From Tolypothrix campylonemoides VB511288 (lineage in GTDB: Bacteria; Cyanobacteriota; Cyanobacteriia; Cyanobacteriales; Nostocaceae): a stretch of 64,000 nt of DNA. A program made the position numbers and the translations under genes. Location of the stretch: assembly GCA_000828075.3 (NCBI GenBank), contig JXCB02000002.1:1180248-1244247 (forward strand). Direction: 5' to 3'. The notes below the pieces were generated by a model that was given only the letters and a program-made list of their open reading frames with translations, ran no database searches and was not told the DNA's origin. Below are positions 19,692-27,935 of the stretch, one piece after another; within the stretch, counting starts at the first letter, position 1; the number at the start of each line of letters is the position of its first letter.

Positions 19692-20415
19692 TTGGCGATC
19701 GCCCTTCAAATTCAGGTAAGGCAAGGTTTTTTAGCAGCAGGATAAAAAAACAGCCTATTTCTAGCCTAAATGCAAGTTTTAAGGTTATGTAGGAACAATC
19801 TGTTTTTATGCTTAAGACAGTATAACTCCTATGGAGTCTGGTTTTTGGATTTGAATTGCATTTTGCTCCAAGAAAAACTGTTAAACAACAAACTATTTTG
19901 AATAACGTTTTTTTAGATTAAATCGTGCGTAGGCGAGCTTGTCGTAGATATCAACTAAACGGGGACTTTGCATCAACTACGATGTAGAAGATTTGCAAGC
20001 AGATTACTCAAAAAAGAACTGTAACTCACATCTTGCACCTCACCGTACAAACATAGGCAACATAAAAAGATGCACAAAAAAGCTACCTGATTTTTATTGG
20101 CTTTCATCGCCAAATCAAGGCTTTCGGTTTCATGTTGAGTAATAAATTTACATCAAAAATTCTTGGTGCAAGATGTGAGGTAAAATAAAAGAATAGGTTA
20201 CACTTTGTAAGTAGGTCGGTGTTGAAAATTGTCGTTATGACAAGGCAGAGGGCAGAAGGCAGAAGGGAAGAGCTTTTTGGGTAACTTTACTTTCCGTTAC
20301 ATACTTCGGTTTTTTTGCGCCGTTCTACTTATCATAACCAAAGCATCAAATTCCGTTCCGCGTGCAGCCGCTTGTTAGGTATTCTAGTAGCATTGAATTA
20401 ACACTTTTCTCCATT
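19692..20415. other. Gene-free left end of the nifD element
   Basis: Apart from the 33-codon read-through of nifD there is no credible gene. It holds an AGCCTA-TTTCT-AGCCTA pair at 19752-19769, matched by a similar pair near the right border, and a half attC-like sequence at 20357-20380. A GTAGGTCGGTGT word at about 20211 recurs at 3321. Confidence 0.6.
20357..20380 (-). repeat. attC-like half site after the TIR gene
   Basis: On the minus strand the sequence starts CCTAACAAGCGGCTGCACGC, which resembles the left half of integron attC sites. It begins 36 bases after the TIR gene stop. I cannot find a matching right half, so it may be degenerate or fortuitous. Confidence 0.35.
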
Positions 20416-21291
20416 TTACATTCCATAGTATTTTGCACTAAAGCCTACTGTTAAAGGAGCTTCATCATATAAACAAGAAACACTGATTTTTAGCTTTTTT
20501 CTATGATCATAATAAGTGTGGAAGTGTGTCTGCTTTCGTACAAGTTCTAGTTCAGATGGATTTATACTAAATGATCCAAGTATTGGTACTGAGTCAAACT
20601 CTTGTGTTTGCAAATGAGGTGCTGTTTTCTTCAGATCAACTTCAACATAATTGATGAAATTACCCTCAGCTTCAAGGAGCATATGACAATCATCATTATC
20701 AATAATTATATTGCCGACTTCATTCGGTTCTTGCCCCACGGCAGCTGAGGCGGAGGCAATGCTCATACTTATGTATTGGAATGGTCTGTGAAATGGCTTA
20801 CTAAATACAGGAAGATTTATTATCGCTGCTTTGTTCAATGCTTGCCCCAAGGTAGCACCAGTAAGATTGCTTTCAAGAGCATTTTTATTGAATACAACCT
20901 CAATACTACGCACAAGTTTTTCAAAAGCATCTTCATACCGAGACTCTTCGGTAAAGTCAGCATACAACTTACCAAGTAAAAAACCTGGTAATTCACATTT
21001 CCGATACATAATCGGAAGAACTTTAACTCTTTTCCCCATAATCTCTTGGTTCATAGCTACATCCACTTCTCGCTGTACCCAAGACGAAGCAATTGAATTT
21101 GGAGATAAAATAACAGCAACATAGTCTACTTTATCCAAACCACTTCTGATTTTCTCTATTAAAGATTCTCCAACTTTTATTTCAGCTTCATCAAGCCAAA
21201 CTTTAACGCCGTGGTTGTCCAAATCTCTTGCAAGTTGCCTAACAAAAGGTTTGTCTTCGTTGTTGTGGCTAAGAAATACACTTACTGTCAT
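20416..21291 (-). CDS. TIR domain protein
   Basis: 291 aa. The N-terminal ~140 residues are a TIR domain of the bacterial type: VFLSHNNEDKPFVRQLA at the start, VWLDEAEIKVGESL (BB-loop region), VILSPNSIASSWVQREV with the conserved Trp and a Glu in the position of the NADase catalytic residue. The C-terminal ~150 residues are unrecognised and beta-rich. Bacterial TIR proteins often cleave NAD+ in antiphage defence; that is family knowledge, not shown here. It stands alone on the nifD element. Confidence 0.82.
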   Translation of the reverse strand: MTVSVFLSHNNEDKPFVRQLARDLDNHGVKVWLDEAEIKVGESLIEKIRSGLDKVDYVAVILSPNSIASSWVQREVDVAMNQEIMGKRVKVLPIMYRKCELPGFLLGKLYADFTEESRYEDAFEKLVRSIEVVFNKNALESNLTGATLGQALNKAAIINLPVFSKPFHRPFQYISMSIASASAAVGQEPNEVGNIIIDNDDCHMLLEAEGNFINYVEVDLKKTAPHLQTQEFDSVPILGSFSINPSELELVRKQTHFHTYYDHRKKLKISVSCLYDEAPLTVGFSAKYYGM

Positions 21292-21858
21292 CTATGTGCA
21301 TACTCCATTTCAATATTTAGCTACTTATTATACTCATGTATTACGTATATTTACAAAATTTGGGATAGTTATGTAGAATTGTTCCATTTAATACTTAGAT
21401 TAAAATACTATACAAAAAATCCCATATAATTACTTAATTATGGGAATGGGATGGGCTACGCCCCGCTATCATGCGATCGCACTAAATAATACTTAAATAC
21501 TTAATTTCGTGAGTAAGCTTAAACTGCGTAGGCGTAGTCCATCGTAGTGATCGCCTTGAAACACAGAGCCACTGCATTAGGGTTAGAATTGTATGTGAGA
21601 TGCGATCGCTCAAACCAGTATTCATCTCTATATTCAACTTACATCAATACCAAATAGCGATCACTTTCGCTCGACAACACGCCAGTGCATATTCATATTG
21701 GATGAAGTTAAGCGATCGCCTCTAACTCACCGAATGCATTCAGTTTCGTAGTTTTCAATTAAAACACCAATAACTTCCATTAGCGATGCCTTCGGCGGGC
21801 TACGCCTACGCTCCTACAATTCACATAATGCAAGCTTTTTTAGCGGCGCGAACAGTTC
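21292..21858. other. Gene-free stretch with HIP1 repeats
   Basis: No credible gene. It has several GCGATCGC copies and the first copy (21549-21611) of a 63-bp direct repeat whose second copy is at 22558-22620; the BrnT-type toxin-antitoxin pair lies between them. Confidence 0.6.
21549..21611 (+). repeat. 63-bp direct repeat, copy 1
   Basis: Shares GATCGCCTTGAAACA, then GCCACTGCAT, then TAGAATTGTATGTGAGATGC and GATCGCTC with 22558-22620, with few mismatches. The two copies flank the brnT-antitoxin pair. Confidence 0.85.
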
Positions 21859-22116
21859 TCAACCGTCCGCTGCATTTGAATTGTTAGCCTGCGCTGTGCG
21901 AGAAAGAGCTTGGTTATCTCGCACGACTCTGATCAAAAATCGTAACGCCTCATTAACCGCATCAGCTGTAGGAAACATCTCTGCAACATCAGGCTCTAAC
22001 CGCACAGTTGCTCCACCAAAACTTTTTCTTTCAGAGCCTAACCTTCTGACTCGTAAGCTCTTCAAGTCATACTCCATCCGCAGATCATCTTCCATCTCTG
22101 ACTTATCCCTCTTCAT
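21859..22116 (-). CDS. Antitoxin partner of BrnT-like toxin
   Basis: 85 aa. It overlaps the toxin gene by 14 nt, the normal arrangement of BrnT/BrnA pairs. The middle, GGATVRLEPDVAEMFPTADAVNEALRFLI, looks like a ribbon-helix-helix segment, which would bind DNA and autoregulate the operon. The last 28 nt of the coding sequence coincide with an attC-like half site. Which antitoxin family it belongs to is uncertain. Confidence 0.68.
   Translation of the reverse strand: MKRDKSEMEDDLRMEYDLKSLRVRRLGSERKSFGGATVRLEPDVAEMFPTADAVNEALRFLIRVVRDNQALSRTAQANNSNAADG
21867..21887 (-). repeat. attC-like half site at end of antitoxin gene
   Basis: On the minus strand CTAACAATTCAAATGCAGCG followed by G resembles the left half of integron attC sites. 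A GAATTGTAGG about 60 bases further on could be a degenerate right half. It overlaps the 3' end of the antitoxin gene, as attC sites often do with their cassette genes. Confidence 0.4.
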
Positions 22117-22375
22117 AGGCTTCTCGCTCGGTTCGTGTCACTTCTCTTGCGCTGATGAGGCGAATCGAATCTCCTCTTTCGGTATACGACACAATCAGCA
22201 ATCGCTCTCGATTTGACTTTCCAACAATGAGGTATCGCTCCTCGTCTTCAGAGTGGTCTGGATCATAAAAGTCAACATACAGAGGATCATCAAAAACAGT
22301 TTTTGCTTCCTCAAATGAGACTCCGTGCTTGGACAGATTGCTTGCTGCCTTGTTTTTGTTCCACTCAAACTGCAT
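22103..22375 (-). CDS. brnT: BrnT family toxin
   Basis: 90 aa. MQFEWNKNKAASNLSKHGVSFEEAKTVF is the typical BrnT start, followed by SEDEERYLIVGKS and VSYTERGDSIRLISARE with the conserved Arg/Ser residues. BrnT is a RelE-fold ribonuclease that blocks translation. It is transcribed first, then the antitoxin, as is usual for brnTA. On an excisable element such a pair could stabilise the element in vegetative cells. Confidence 0.85.
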   Translation of the reverse strand: MQFEWNKNKAASNLSKHGVSFEEAKTVFDDPLYVDFYDPDHSEDEERYLIVGKSNRERLLIVSYTERGDSIRLISAREVTRTEREAYEEG

Positions 22376-22881
22376 GATAATAGTATAATACTGCCATTCG
22401 AGAGCTTTTTGTCAGGTTCTATCAAGAAAAATCACCCGTAGCAGCAACGCCGGATCAGATTGAACCATTTGCAATCTATGAGTTATTGTATAGGAATTCT
22501 GTGTAAGGTGCGATTGCACTAAAATCATGCTTAGTTTCGTACAGCCAGTTTAACGGCGATCGCCTTGAAACAAACAGCCACTGCATCAGGTTTAGAATTG
22601 TATGTGAGATGCGATCGCTCCGGGCGCGGGCACTCCATCAATTACCCCTACTTCATACCTCATCAAAACGGGAAGCCTGACATCTTGCACCAAGAAAATT
22701 TTATGTTATTATCAAACTCAGTACTAAGCCTGAAACCCTTATTTTACCTATAGAAGCTCATAAAAGTCATGTAACTTTCTTGCGCTGTTTTTGACTAGCT
22801 TCTGGTTTATACGGATAGGTGCAAGATATGAGAAGCGCTATATTTATGGGGATTTACTTTTTACTTTTTACTTTTTAAGGT
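22376..22881. other. Gene-free stretch upstream of brnT
   Basis: No credible gene. It holds the second copy of the 63-bp direct repeat (22558-22620) and, near 22855-22880, a TTTACTTTTTACTTTTTA run that could act as a T-rich end for the minus-strand gene. Confidence 0.55.
22558..22620 (+). repeat. 63-bp direct repeat, copy 2
   Basis: Second copy of the sequence at 21549-21611. Both contain a HIP1 octamer and share the block TAGAATTGTATGTGAGATGC. Confidence 0.85.
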
Positions 22882-23646
22882 TCAGTCTGGGAAAGCCACA
22901 CCAGTCATTGGGTCACGGATATACAGCCCTAGTGTGAGACTACGTATTACTTCATCCCAAACGGGTGTTAGCTGCTGTGCTTGATCTGCCCAATAATCAA
23001 ATGTAATCAAGCACTGAACATTCGACCCCAAACCAATGCAAGTTCGCGAAAAAGCTTCGCGTGGTTCTGTTTGGGTGTCGATAAATTTAATTTCTGTCCA
23101 GACAATCCTGGCGGTTTGGCGCTTGATGGTAAAAATTTCTCCTGATTCAATGACGTTGCGGCTGTCATCTTCTATAATTTTCTTCAAGGTAGATTTTAGC
23201 GGAAACTGGCTCCAATCATTAGGTGGCAGACGATTGAAAGAGACTTCCAAGCAGCAATCATCGTTAGGCGGTTTTCTATCGAGGAACTTGAACGATTTTT
23301 CTTGTGGCTCAAAAACCCAATCCTGAGGAACATTGAAGCGAACAGATCCTCGATCTGCTACAAAAATTTTGTAGCCTGGTGGAGATTCCCAGCGATGGTC
23401 AGGTTTTAGTTCAAGCGTTTCTTTAATCCACTGGAGATTGCTTTTCTTACGCTTTGCCATAGTGTTGAATGCAAATTTGTTGAAGACAGCAATACGCCAA
23501 AGGCGATCGCCTATTTTGTTAATAGTATCAAATCGCTGGTAGGGTTCGTTCCATTTGTTCGCGTGTGCTAACTCCGATTCCAAATTCGTTTTGCTGAAAA
23601 AATGAACGTCTCTGCCAACATCATCCGCTATAATTATGTGCGGCAT
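22882..23646 (-). CDS. Hypothetical protein
   Basis: 254 aa, or 192 aa from an internal ATG at 23460 (MAKRKKSNLQWIKETLEL). The part after that ATG has a compact globular pattern with PPGYKIFVADRGSVRFNVPQDWVFEP and reads like a protein with a beta-rich fold; no family is recognised. The first 62 residues seem different in character and may not be translated. No membrane segment or signal peptide. Its neighbour upstream is the remnant of a RAYT transposase gene. Confidence 0.55.
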   Translation of the reverse strand: MPHIIIADDVGRDVHFFSKTNLESELAHANKWNEPYQRFDTINKIGDRLWRIAVFNKFAFNTMAKRKKSNLQWIKETLELKPDHRWESPPGYKIFVADRGSVRFNVPQDWVFEPQEKSFKFLDRKPPNDDCCLEVSFNRLPPNDWSQFPLKSTLKKIIEDDSRNVIESGEIFTIKRQTARIVWTEIKFIDTQTEPREAFSRTCIGLGSNVQCLITFDYWADQAQQLTPVWDEVIRSLTLGLYIRDPMTGVAFPD

Positions 23647-23673
23647 TTTGTGTACTGCAACAATATGCTCTTT

Positions 23674-23785
23674 CGAGTATTCATCGTTTTATCCAGCAGA
23701 TTTACCCGCTAGATTGGGGTGGTGATGAGGTTCAAATTTCGTCAGATGTTCAAGATGTTTGATCTCATAGCACGTTGCACTTTGC
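23674..23785 (+). pseudogene. RAYT transposase 3' remnant
   Basis: The sequence AGTATTCATCGTTTTATCCA and what follows match the 3' end of the RAYT gene at about 28393-28510, with small deletions and frame breaks, including the trailing GCGTTGCGCTT-like region. It is the decayed tail of a second copy. Confidence 0.7.
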
Positions 23786-23878
23786 TGTATTTAAGCGTTA
23801 TGGTTGACGATCGCCTGCCCTCACGATGACCATAATTGGTCACAAATCGGGAAAAATGGATTTTGTCGAGTTCAATTA

Positions 23879-24113
23879 GCAAACAGGCAGATTGCTTTCT
23901 CAATTCGCCAGAATGCATTCTCATTTGAGTAGTTTACGCATTCATTTTGGTGTTTTCCGTAAGCAAACAGGCAAATTGCTTTCTCAATTCGCCAGAATAC
24001 ATTCTCATTTGAGTAGTTCACGTATTCATTTTGGTATTTTCCGCAAGCAAACAGGCAAACTGTTTTCTCAATTCGTCTGTTTGCTGACTTATTCGGGTAA
24101 TTCACGCACTTAT
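23879..24113. repeat. 84-bp tandem repeat, about 2.7 copies
   Basis: Units start at 23879, 23963 and 24047 with GCAAACAGGCA. The period of 84 is a multiple of three, and the minus strand is open across it as a 101-aa frame (23872-24177) with 28-residue repeats containing FWRIEKAICLFA. Whether that frame is a protein is doubtful: Cys/Asn-rich, no start signal, no known family. Confidence 0.85.
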
Positions 24114-24234
24114 GACAACTATTGCGCTTGTAGCAAAAGTCATTGGAAATTTGCCGGAATTCTCTGGGGCTGATCAATACGCAAGTTTTTTAAAGTAAAG
24201 AATATTAACCGTACTGTATTGAAAGGTGTATGTC

Positions 24235-24606
24235 ATGGCTCGTAGAAAAAGAACCTCCCAAGTGTTAGAAAAAGCAGCGCGTCGTGCGGCTAGCATAAAC
24301 TCAATTGATCCGAATTTAGATTTAGGCAATGGACTCACCCTGCCTGCTTTCTCAACCCTGATCGAGACAATGCGAACTAGAGAAAATGCTTACAACAGTG
24401 CCCTTTCCCAACTGGATAAGTTATACCGTGAAATGCTCCAAACAGAGCGCGAGTTGGGAGATATGGCAGAGCATATGCTGTTGGGAGTTGCTACTCGATA
24501 TGGCAAAAGCAGTGTGGAGTACGGCATGGCGGGAGGAGTTCCTAAGAATCAGCGCCGCAAAAGACTACGAGGCGAGTCGCTAACTGCCAGTTCTGAACAA
24601 CCGTGA
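24235..24606 (+). CDS. Small helical hypothetical protein
   Basis: 123 aa from the ATG at 24235, preceded by GAAAGG. The N-terminus is basic (MARRKRTSQVLEKAARR), and residues about 45-85 form a likely coiled coil (YNSALSQLDKLYREMLQTE). The C-terminus is basic again. I believe similar proteins are annotated as hypothetical in other cyanobacteria, but I cannot name a family. The basic ends could suit nucleic-acid binding; this is only a guess. Confidence 0.6.
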   Translation: MARRKRTSQVLEKAARRAASINSIDPNLDLGNGLTLPAFSTLIETMRTRENAYNSALSQLDKLYREMLQTERELGDMAEHMLLGVATRYGKSSVEYGMAGGVPKNQRRKRLRGESLTASSEQP

Positions 24607-24947
24607 TACGACTTAGCCACTGTACAGATTGACCACTCGCTCTCGTCCTTACGGACACGCTGCGCGTATGCCTGCGGCACGCTTTGCGCTTACGCTCAAA
24701 TTCAAAATTCAAAATTCAAAATTCAAAAAAAACCACTGCCCACCTTACAGTCGAAAAATGAAATTCATATTTGATGATTTTTGTCAATGCGTAAGTTCTG
24801 TGTGATTTGTTAGCAGTGTGGACGGCAACGAGAATGGAAAGAAAGCAGCGACAAGCACAGATTCAATCTTCCCAGTAAAATATCGCATTTACCTTGTGCG
24901 ACAACGCACCCTACAATACTAAGGCGATCGCACTGCTTCTTTCTTTA
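24607..24947. other. Gene-free stretch with short repeats
   Basis: Contains a AAATTCAAAATTCAAAATTC tandem repeat near 24698-24728 and a single REP-like word TGCGACAACGCACCCTAC near 24897, the same as at the RAYT gene. No gene seen. Confidence 0.55.
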
Positions 24948-25745
24948 TCACAAGTTGTTTTGAAACAGTTCTAGAACGTGTTGCCAAGCATCAGGAGCAG
25001 CTTCTGGGTTGTAACTTGGGTGCTGCTCTAAGAATGGGTGCTGCTCTAAAAATAATCCGTGGAAGAATCCGTGTCCTGCGTCGTATCGGAATACACGATG
25101 ATTTATTTTATGTTTCTTTAATTCTGCCTCAATTTGCTCGTTTTCCTCCTGCGAAACTAATGAATCTCTTGTACCAAAAAACGCATAAATAGTACCTTTA
25201 ATTTCAGAGGTGCGATTAATGGTTGGAGTCTCTTCACCATAACTAGAAGTGGTAATCCCACCACCGTAGAACGAAGCTGTTGCTTCGATATCGGGTAAGG
25301 TTGCAGCCATGTAAGCAACATGACCACCAAAACAGAAACCAATAGCGCCGAGCGCATTATCTTTTACATTCGGTAAAGTTTTTAGGTAGGCGATCGTAGC
25401 TTGAATATCGCTTAATATTTCTTGATAATTTACTTGTTGATAGTATTGCAAGCCAAGCCGATAGCCTTCTGGGCTATATCCAACATCTTCTGCACTATAC
25501 TCAACCTCAAAACCGGGAGTAATACGTTGATACATGGCGGGCGCTATTGCTACATAACCTTGTTTAGCTATTAGTTCGGTGACTTCTCGAATGTGACTGT
25601 TGACTCCAAAAATTTCTTGAAAAACTATAACAGCGCCAAAGATTCCCTTATGTGCAGGTTGAGCTAAGTAAGCATCGATTTCTAAGTTATTGTTAGGTAC
25701 TTTGACATAGTAAGTGTTAATTTCAATGTTTTTTATTTCTACCAT
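24948..25745 (-). CDS. Dienelactone hydrolase family protein
   Basis: 265 aa, alpha/beta hydrolase fold. The cysteine nucleophile is in GFCFGGH near residue 135, the acid in FFGTRDSLV and the histidine in YDAGHGFFH, the triad of dienelactone hydrolases. Near the C-terminus an FLEQHP segment is duplicated, probably by slippage. Its natural substrate is unknown. It is followed upstream by an AraC-type regulator on the same strand, 86 bp away, which may control it. Confidence 0.86.
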   Translation of the reverse strand: MVEIKNIEINTYYVKVPNNNLEIDAYLAQPAHKGIFGAVIVFQEIFGVNSHIREVTELIAKQGYVAIAPAMYQRITPGFEVEYSAEDVGYSPEGYRLGLQYYQQVNYQEILSDIQATIAYLKTLPNVKDNALGAIGFCFGGHVAYMAATLPDIEATASFYGGGITTSSYGEETPTINRTSEIKGTIYAFFGTRDSLVSQEENEQIEAELKKHKINHRVFRYDAGHGFFHGLFLEQHPFLEQHPSYNPEAAPDAWQHVLELFQNNL

Positions 25746-25831
25746 TTTTGTTTCGGCTTATCTTGGTGTCATTCTACTGTAGAAAAAGTGCTACTTAGAA
25801 CTCTAGAAAAAAGTTGCGGGATTTTAGTAAA

Positions 25832-26773
25832 TTATTGCGTTAGCGAAGCTCTGCTGCAAGCAGTTCGCATTTGGAGGAGTTGTTTCGGTGTAATGCCAAC
25901 AATTCGTTTGAAATATCGAGTAAAGTGACTTTGATCGCAAAAACCAACCCTGGCAGCAATGTCTGCAATATTGAGTTCGCTATGTTGCAACAGATATTTA
26001 GCTTTATCGATGCGACATTGCAAAATGTATTGGTGGGGCGTTACACCCATACTTTGCTTGAATAGACGCAAAAAGTGATATTGACTCATCTGGGCGATCG
26101 CAGCAATCTCACTTAGCTTTACCTCTTGATGCAAATGTTCATTGATATACGACCTCACCTGTTGTAGCGTTGATTTGGATAATCCATCAGCATAACTAGA
26201 GAGCTTAGGTTGCGTGGTGCAATAGTTCCTTAACAGATGAATGGCTAATGTCGTTTTGAGACTATAAATCAACAAATCACCACCAATTTTGCCAGATTCT
26301 AATTCTTCTCTCAACGCACAGAAGATACCTTGTATCAATACATCTTGCCCAGTCATAAAATGAGGGATGAGTTCAATGCGATCAGGATTAACCAAATCTT
26401 GACCGACTTGTTTGAGGAGTTCAGACTCAATTGCCAAAATTATAAACTGGACTGAGGTATTCCAATTACAGCGATGGAAAATACCTGCAGGGATGATAGC
26501 AATATCTCCCAAATTGCGCGTCTCTCTTCTCAGCTTTCCATCCAACCATCGTTCTCCTGATAAGTCGGAAAGTGATGAGCAGGAAATTCCTTGAACAATA
26601 ACGTGCATTGTATGTTGATGCTCAGCTATGTCAAACTTTGGCTGTTGATGGAGTTCAAGATGGATACTGTCCCAACAGCGGCTTGAGAGAACAGCGGGTT
26701 TAGGCACAAACAGATTTGACGCATTTTCTTGCCTGTAATCAATAACTTTGATCGTTTGCCCTTGCGTTCTCAT
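25832..26773 (-). CDS. AraC family transcriptional regulator
   Basis: 313 aa. The C-terminal ~100 residues hold two helix-turn-helix units: VKLSEIAAIAQMSQYHFLRLFKQ and LNIADIAARVGFCDQSHFTR, the AraC/XylS signature. The N-terminal part has a cupin-like pattern with HQHTMHVIVQG. It is upstream of and co-directional with the dienelactone hydrolase gene. Confidence 0.9.
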   Translation of the reverse strand: MRTQGQTIKVIDYRQENASNLFVPKPAVLSSRCWDSIHLELHQQPKFDIAEHQHTMHVIVQGISCSSLSDLSGERWLDGKLRRETRNLGDIAIIPAGIFHRCNWNTSVQFIILAIESELLKQVGQDLVNPDRIELIPHFMTGQDVLIQGIFCALREELESGKIGGDLLIYSLKTTLAIHLLRNYCTTQPKLSSYADGLSKSTLQQVRSYINEHLHQEVKLSEIAAIAQMSQYHFLRLFKQSMGVTPHQYILQCRIDKAKYLLQHSELNIADIAARVGFCDQSHFTRYFKRIVGITPKQLLQMRTACSRASLTQ

Positions 26774-26973
26774 ATGAGTGCTTAAACAGCTTGAGGATTC
26801 CTCTATTGTGACTGTTTTTCGACACGGATGAGCGATTGCAGCAGGGACAAGCTAAAATCTGGGCTATTACTCAAAATTTTGTCAAGCCCAAATAAGTGCG
26901 ATTGTTGAGAGCATAGCGATCGCCTTTTATAGCTTATTGAATAGCGCACTGTCCCGAATCGCGATCGCTCTGA

Positions 26974-27060
26974 CTGTTAACGGCAAAAATCAGCGGTGGC
27001 AGACAACCTTTGCAACCCCACTAGCAGCTTTCGTCCGTCCGCTGCATTGTCTTGTTAGCC
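26974..27060 (-). repeat. attC-like site
   Basis: On the minus strand CTAACAAGACAATGCAGCGG (27058-27039) is followed after a ~40-nt loop by CCGCTGATTTTTGCCGTTAA (26996-26977). The arms pair with one unpaired G in the left arm (AAT-G-CAGCGG against CCGCTG-ATT), and the ends approximate the attC core sites. This extrahelical base is a hallmark of integron attC sites. Similar left halves occur at 21867 and 20357 in the same orientation. No integron integrase is in the window. Confidence 0.5.
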
Positions 27061-27132
27061 CGCCCCAAGTGACAGATCTAGAGTGCGTGTACCATGATAG
27101 TAACAGACAAACTATTAATAATTCTAAAGAAG

Positions 27133-27387
27133 ATGGGACTCCAAATCTCGATCTCTGACTCTATTCTGCAAGCTCTTCGTTTACCGGAGCAGCGTATTGA
27201 GGAAGAACTGCGCCGAGAATTAGCTATTGCTCTCTACACACAAGACATTCTTGCGTTTGGCAAAGCACGAGAACTTGCTGAGATGGATAAGTATGAATTT
27301 GGACAATTGCTTGCTCGTCGCGGAGTAGTGCGGCACTATAGTTTTGAAGAATTGAATGACGACTTGATGTATGCCCGTGGTGAGTAA
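27133..27387 (+). CDS. UPF0175 family antitoxin
   Basis: 84 aa from the ATG at 27133 (MGLQISISDS); an ATG at 27094 would add 13 residues. The pattern EELRRELAIALYTQDILAFGKARELAEMDKYEFGQLLARR fits UPF0175, commonly found with PIN-like DUF3368 toxins. It overlaps the next gene by 17 nt. Expected to neutralise the toxin and repress the operon. Confidence 0.82.
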   Translation: MGLQISISDSILQALRLPEQRIEEELRRELAIALYTQDILAFGKARELAEMDKYEFGQLLARRGVVRHYSFEELNDDLMYARGE

Positions 27388-27853
27388 CACTTCACCGATT
27401 CTGAACTTGGCAATTATTAATCAGCTTATCTTTTTGCAGCAGCAGTTTGGCGAGATTCTGATTCCAAGTGCTGTACTGGATGAGTTAAAAATTAGTGAAG
27501 AACGACTTGGTTCTCAAGCAATTCGTGAGGCGATTTCAGCCGGATGGATTCAGAGCCGAGAAGTGACTAATGAACCACTTGCCCAACTCTTGAAGCAAAC
27601 ATTGGACAAAGGAGAATCTGAAGCGATCGCCCTTGCCATAGAACTTAAGGCAGATTGGACACTCCTTGATGAACGCGAGGGCAGAAAAGTTGCTAAATCT
27701 CTGGGTTTAAAAGTAACAGGAATTTTGGGGGTTTTGCTACGTGCAAAACAATCGGGTGAAGTTAAATCGTTGCAGCCTGTGATTGATGAACTGATAGGTA
27801 AAGCCGGATTTCGGATTGCACCAGAGTTATTGGTAGAAATTCTGATGCAGTAG
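27371..27853 (+). CDS. DUF3368 PIN-like toxin
   Basis: 160 aa. VVSNTSPILNLAII at the start supplies the first acidic residue region, with GESEAIALAIE near residue 75 and DWTLLDEREGRKVA near residue 92 as the PIN-type metal-binding acids. DUF3368 proteins are probable ribonuclease toxins paired with UPF0175 antitoxins. In position 4 onward the first Asp of canonical PIN domains is replaced by Ser-Asn, which is usual in this family. Confidence 0.82.
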   Translation: MPVVSNTSPILNLAIINQLIFLQQQFGEILIPSAVLDELKISEERLGSQAIREAISAGWIQSREVTNEPLAQLLKQTLDKGESEAIALAIELKADWTLLDEREGRKVAKSLGLKVTGILGVLLRAKQSGEVKSLQPVIDELIGKAGFRIAPELLVEILMQ

Positions 27854-27860
27854 CTGGTAG

Positions 27861-27888
27861 GGTGTGTTGTCGCGCAGCGCAACGCACC
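27861..27888. repeat. REP-like palindrome upstream of RAYT gene
   Basis: GGTGTGTTG at 27861-27869 pairs with CAACGCACC at 27880-27888 (one G-T pair). A matching palindrome lies after the gene at 28494-28521, so the RAYT gene is bracketed by REP-like hairpins. Confidence 0.7.
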
Positions 27889-27935
27889 ACCTCAATCATG
27901 GGCATCCTAAAAACAAACGCCATCCATAAACGCCC

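Noticed and set aside
24226-24234. GTG start three codons before the ATG of the 123-aa gene
   Set aside because: The ATG at 24235 is better spaced from GAAAGG and gives the natural basic N-terminus.
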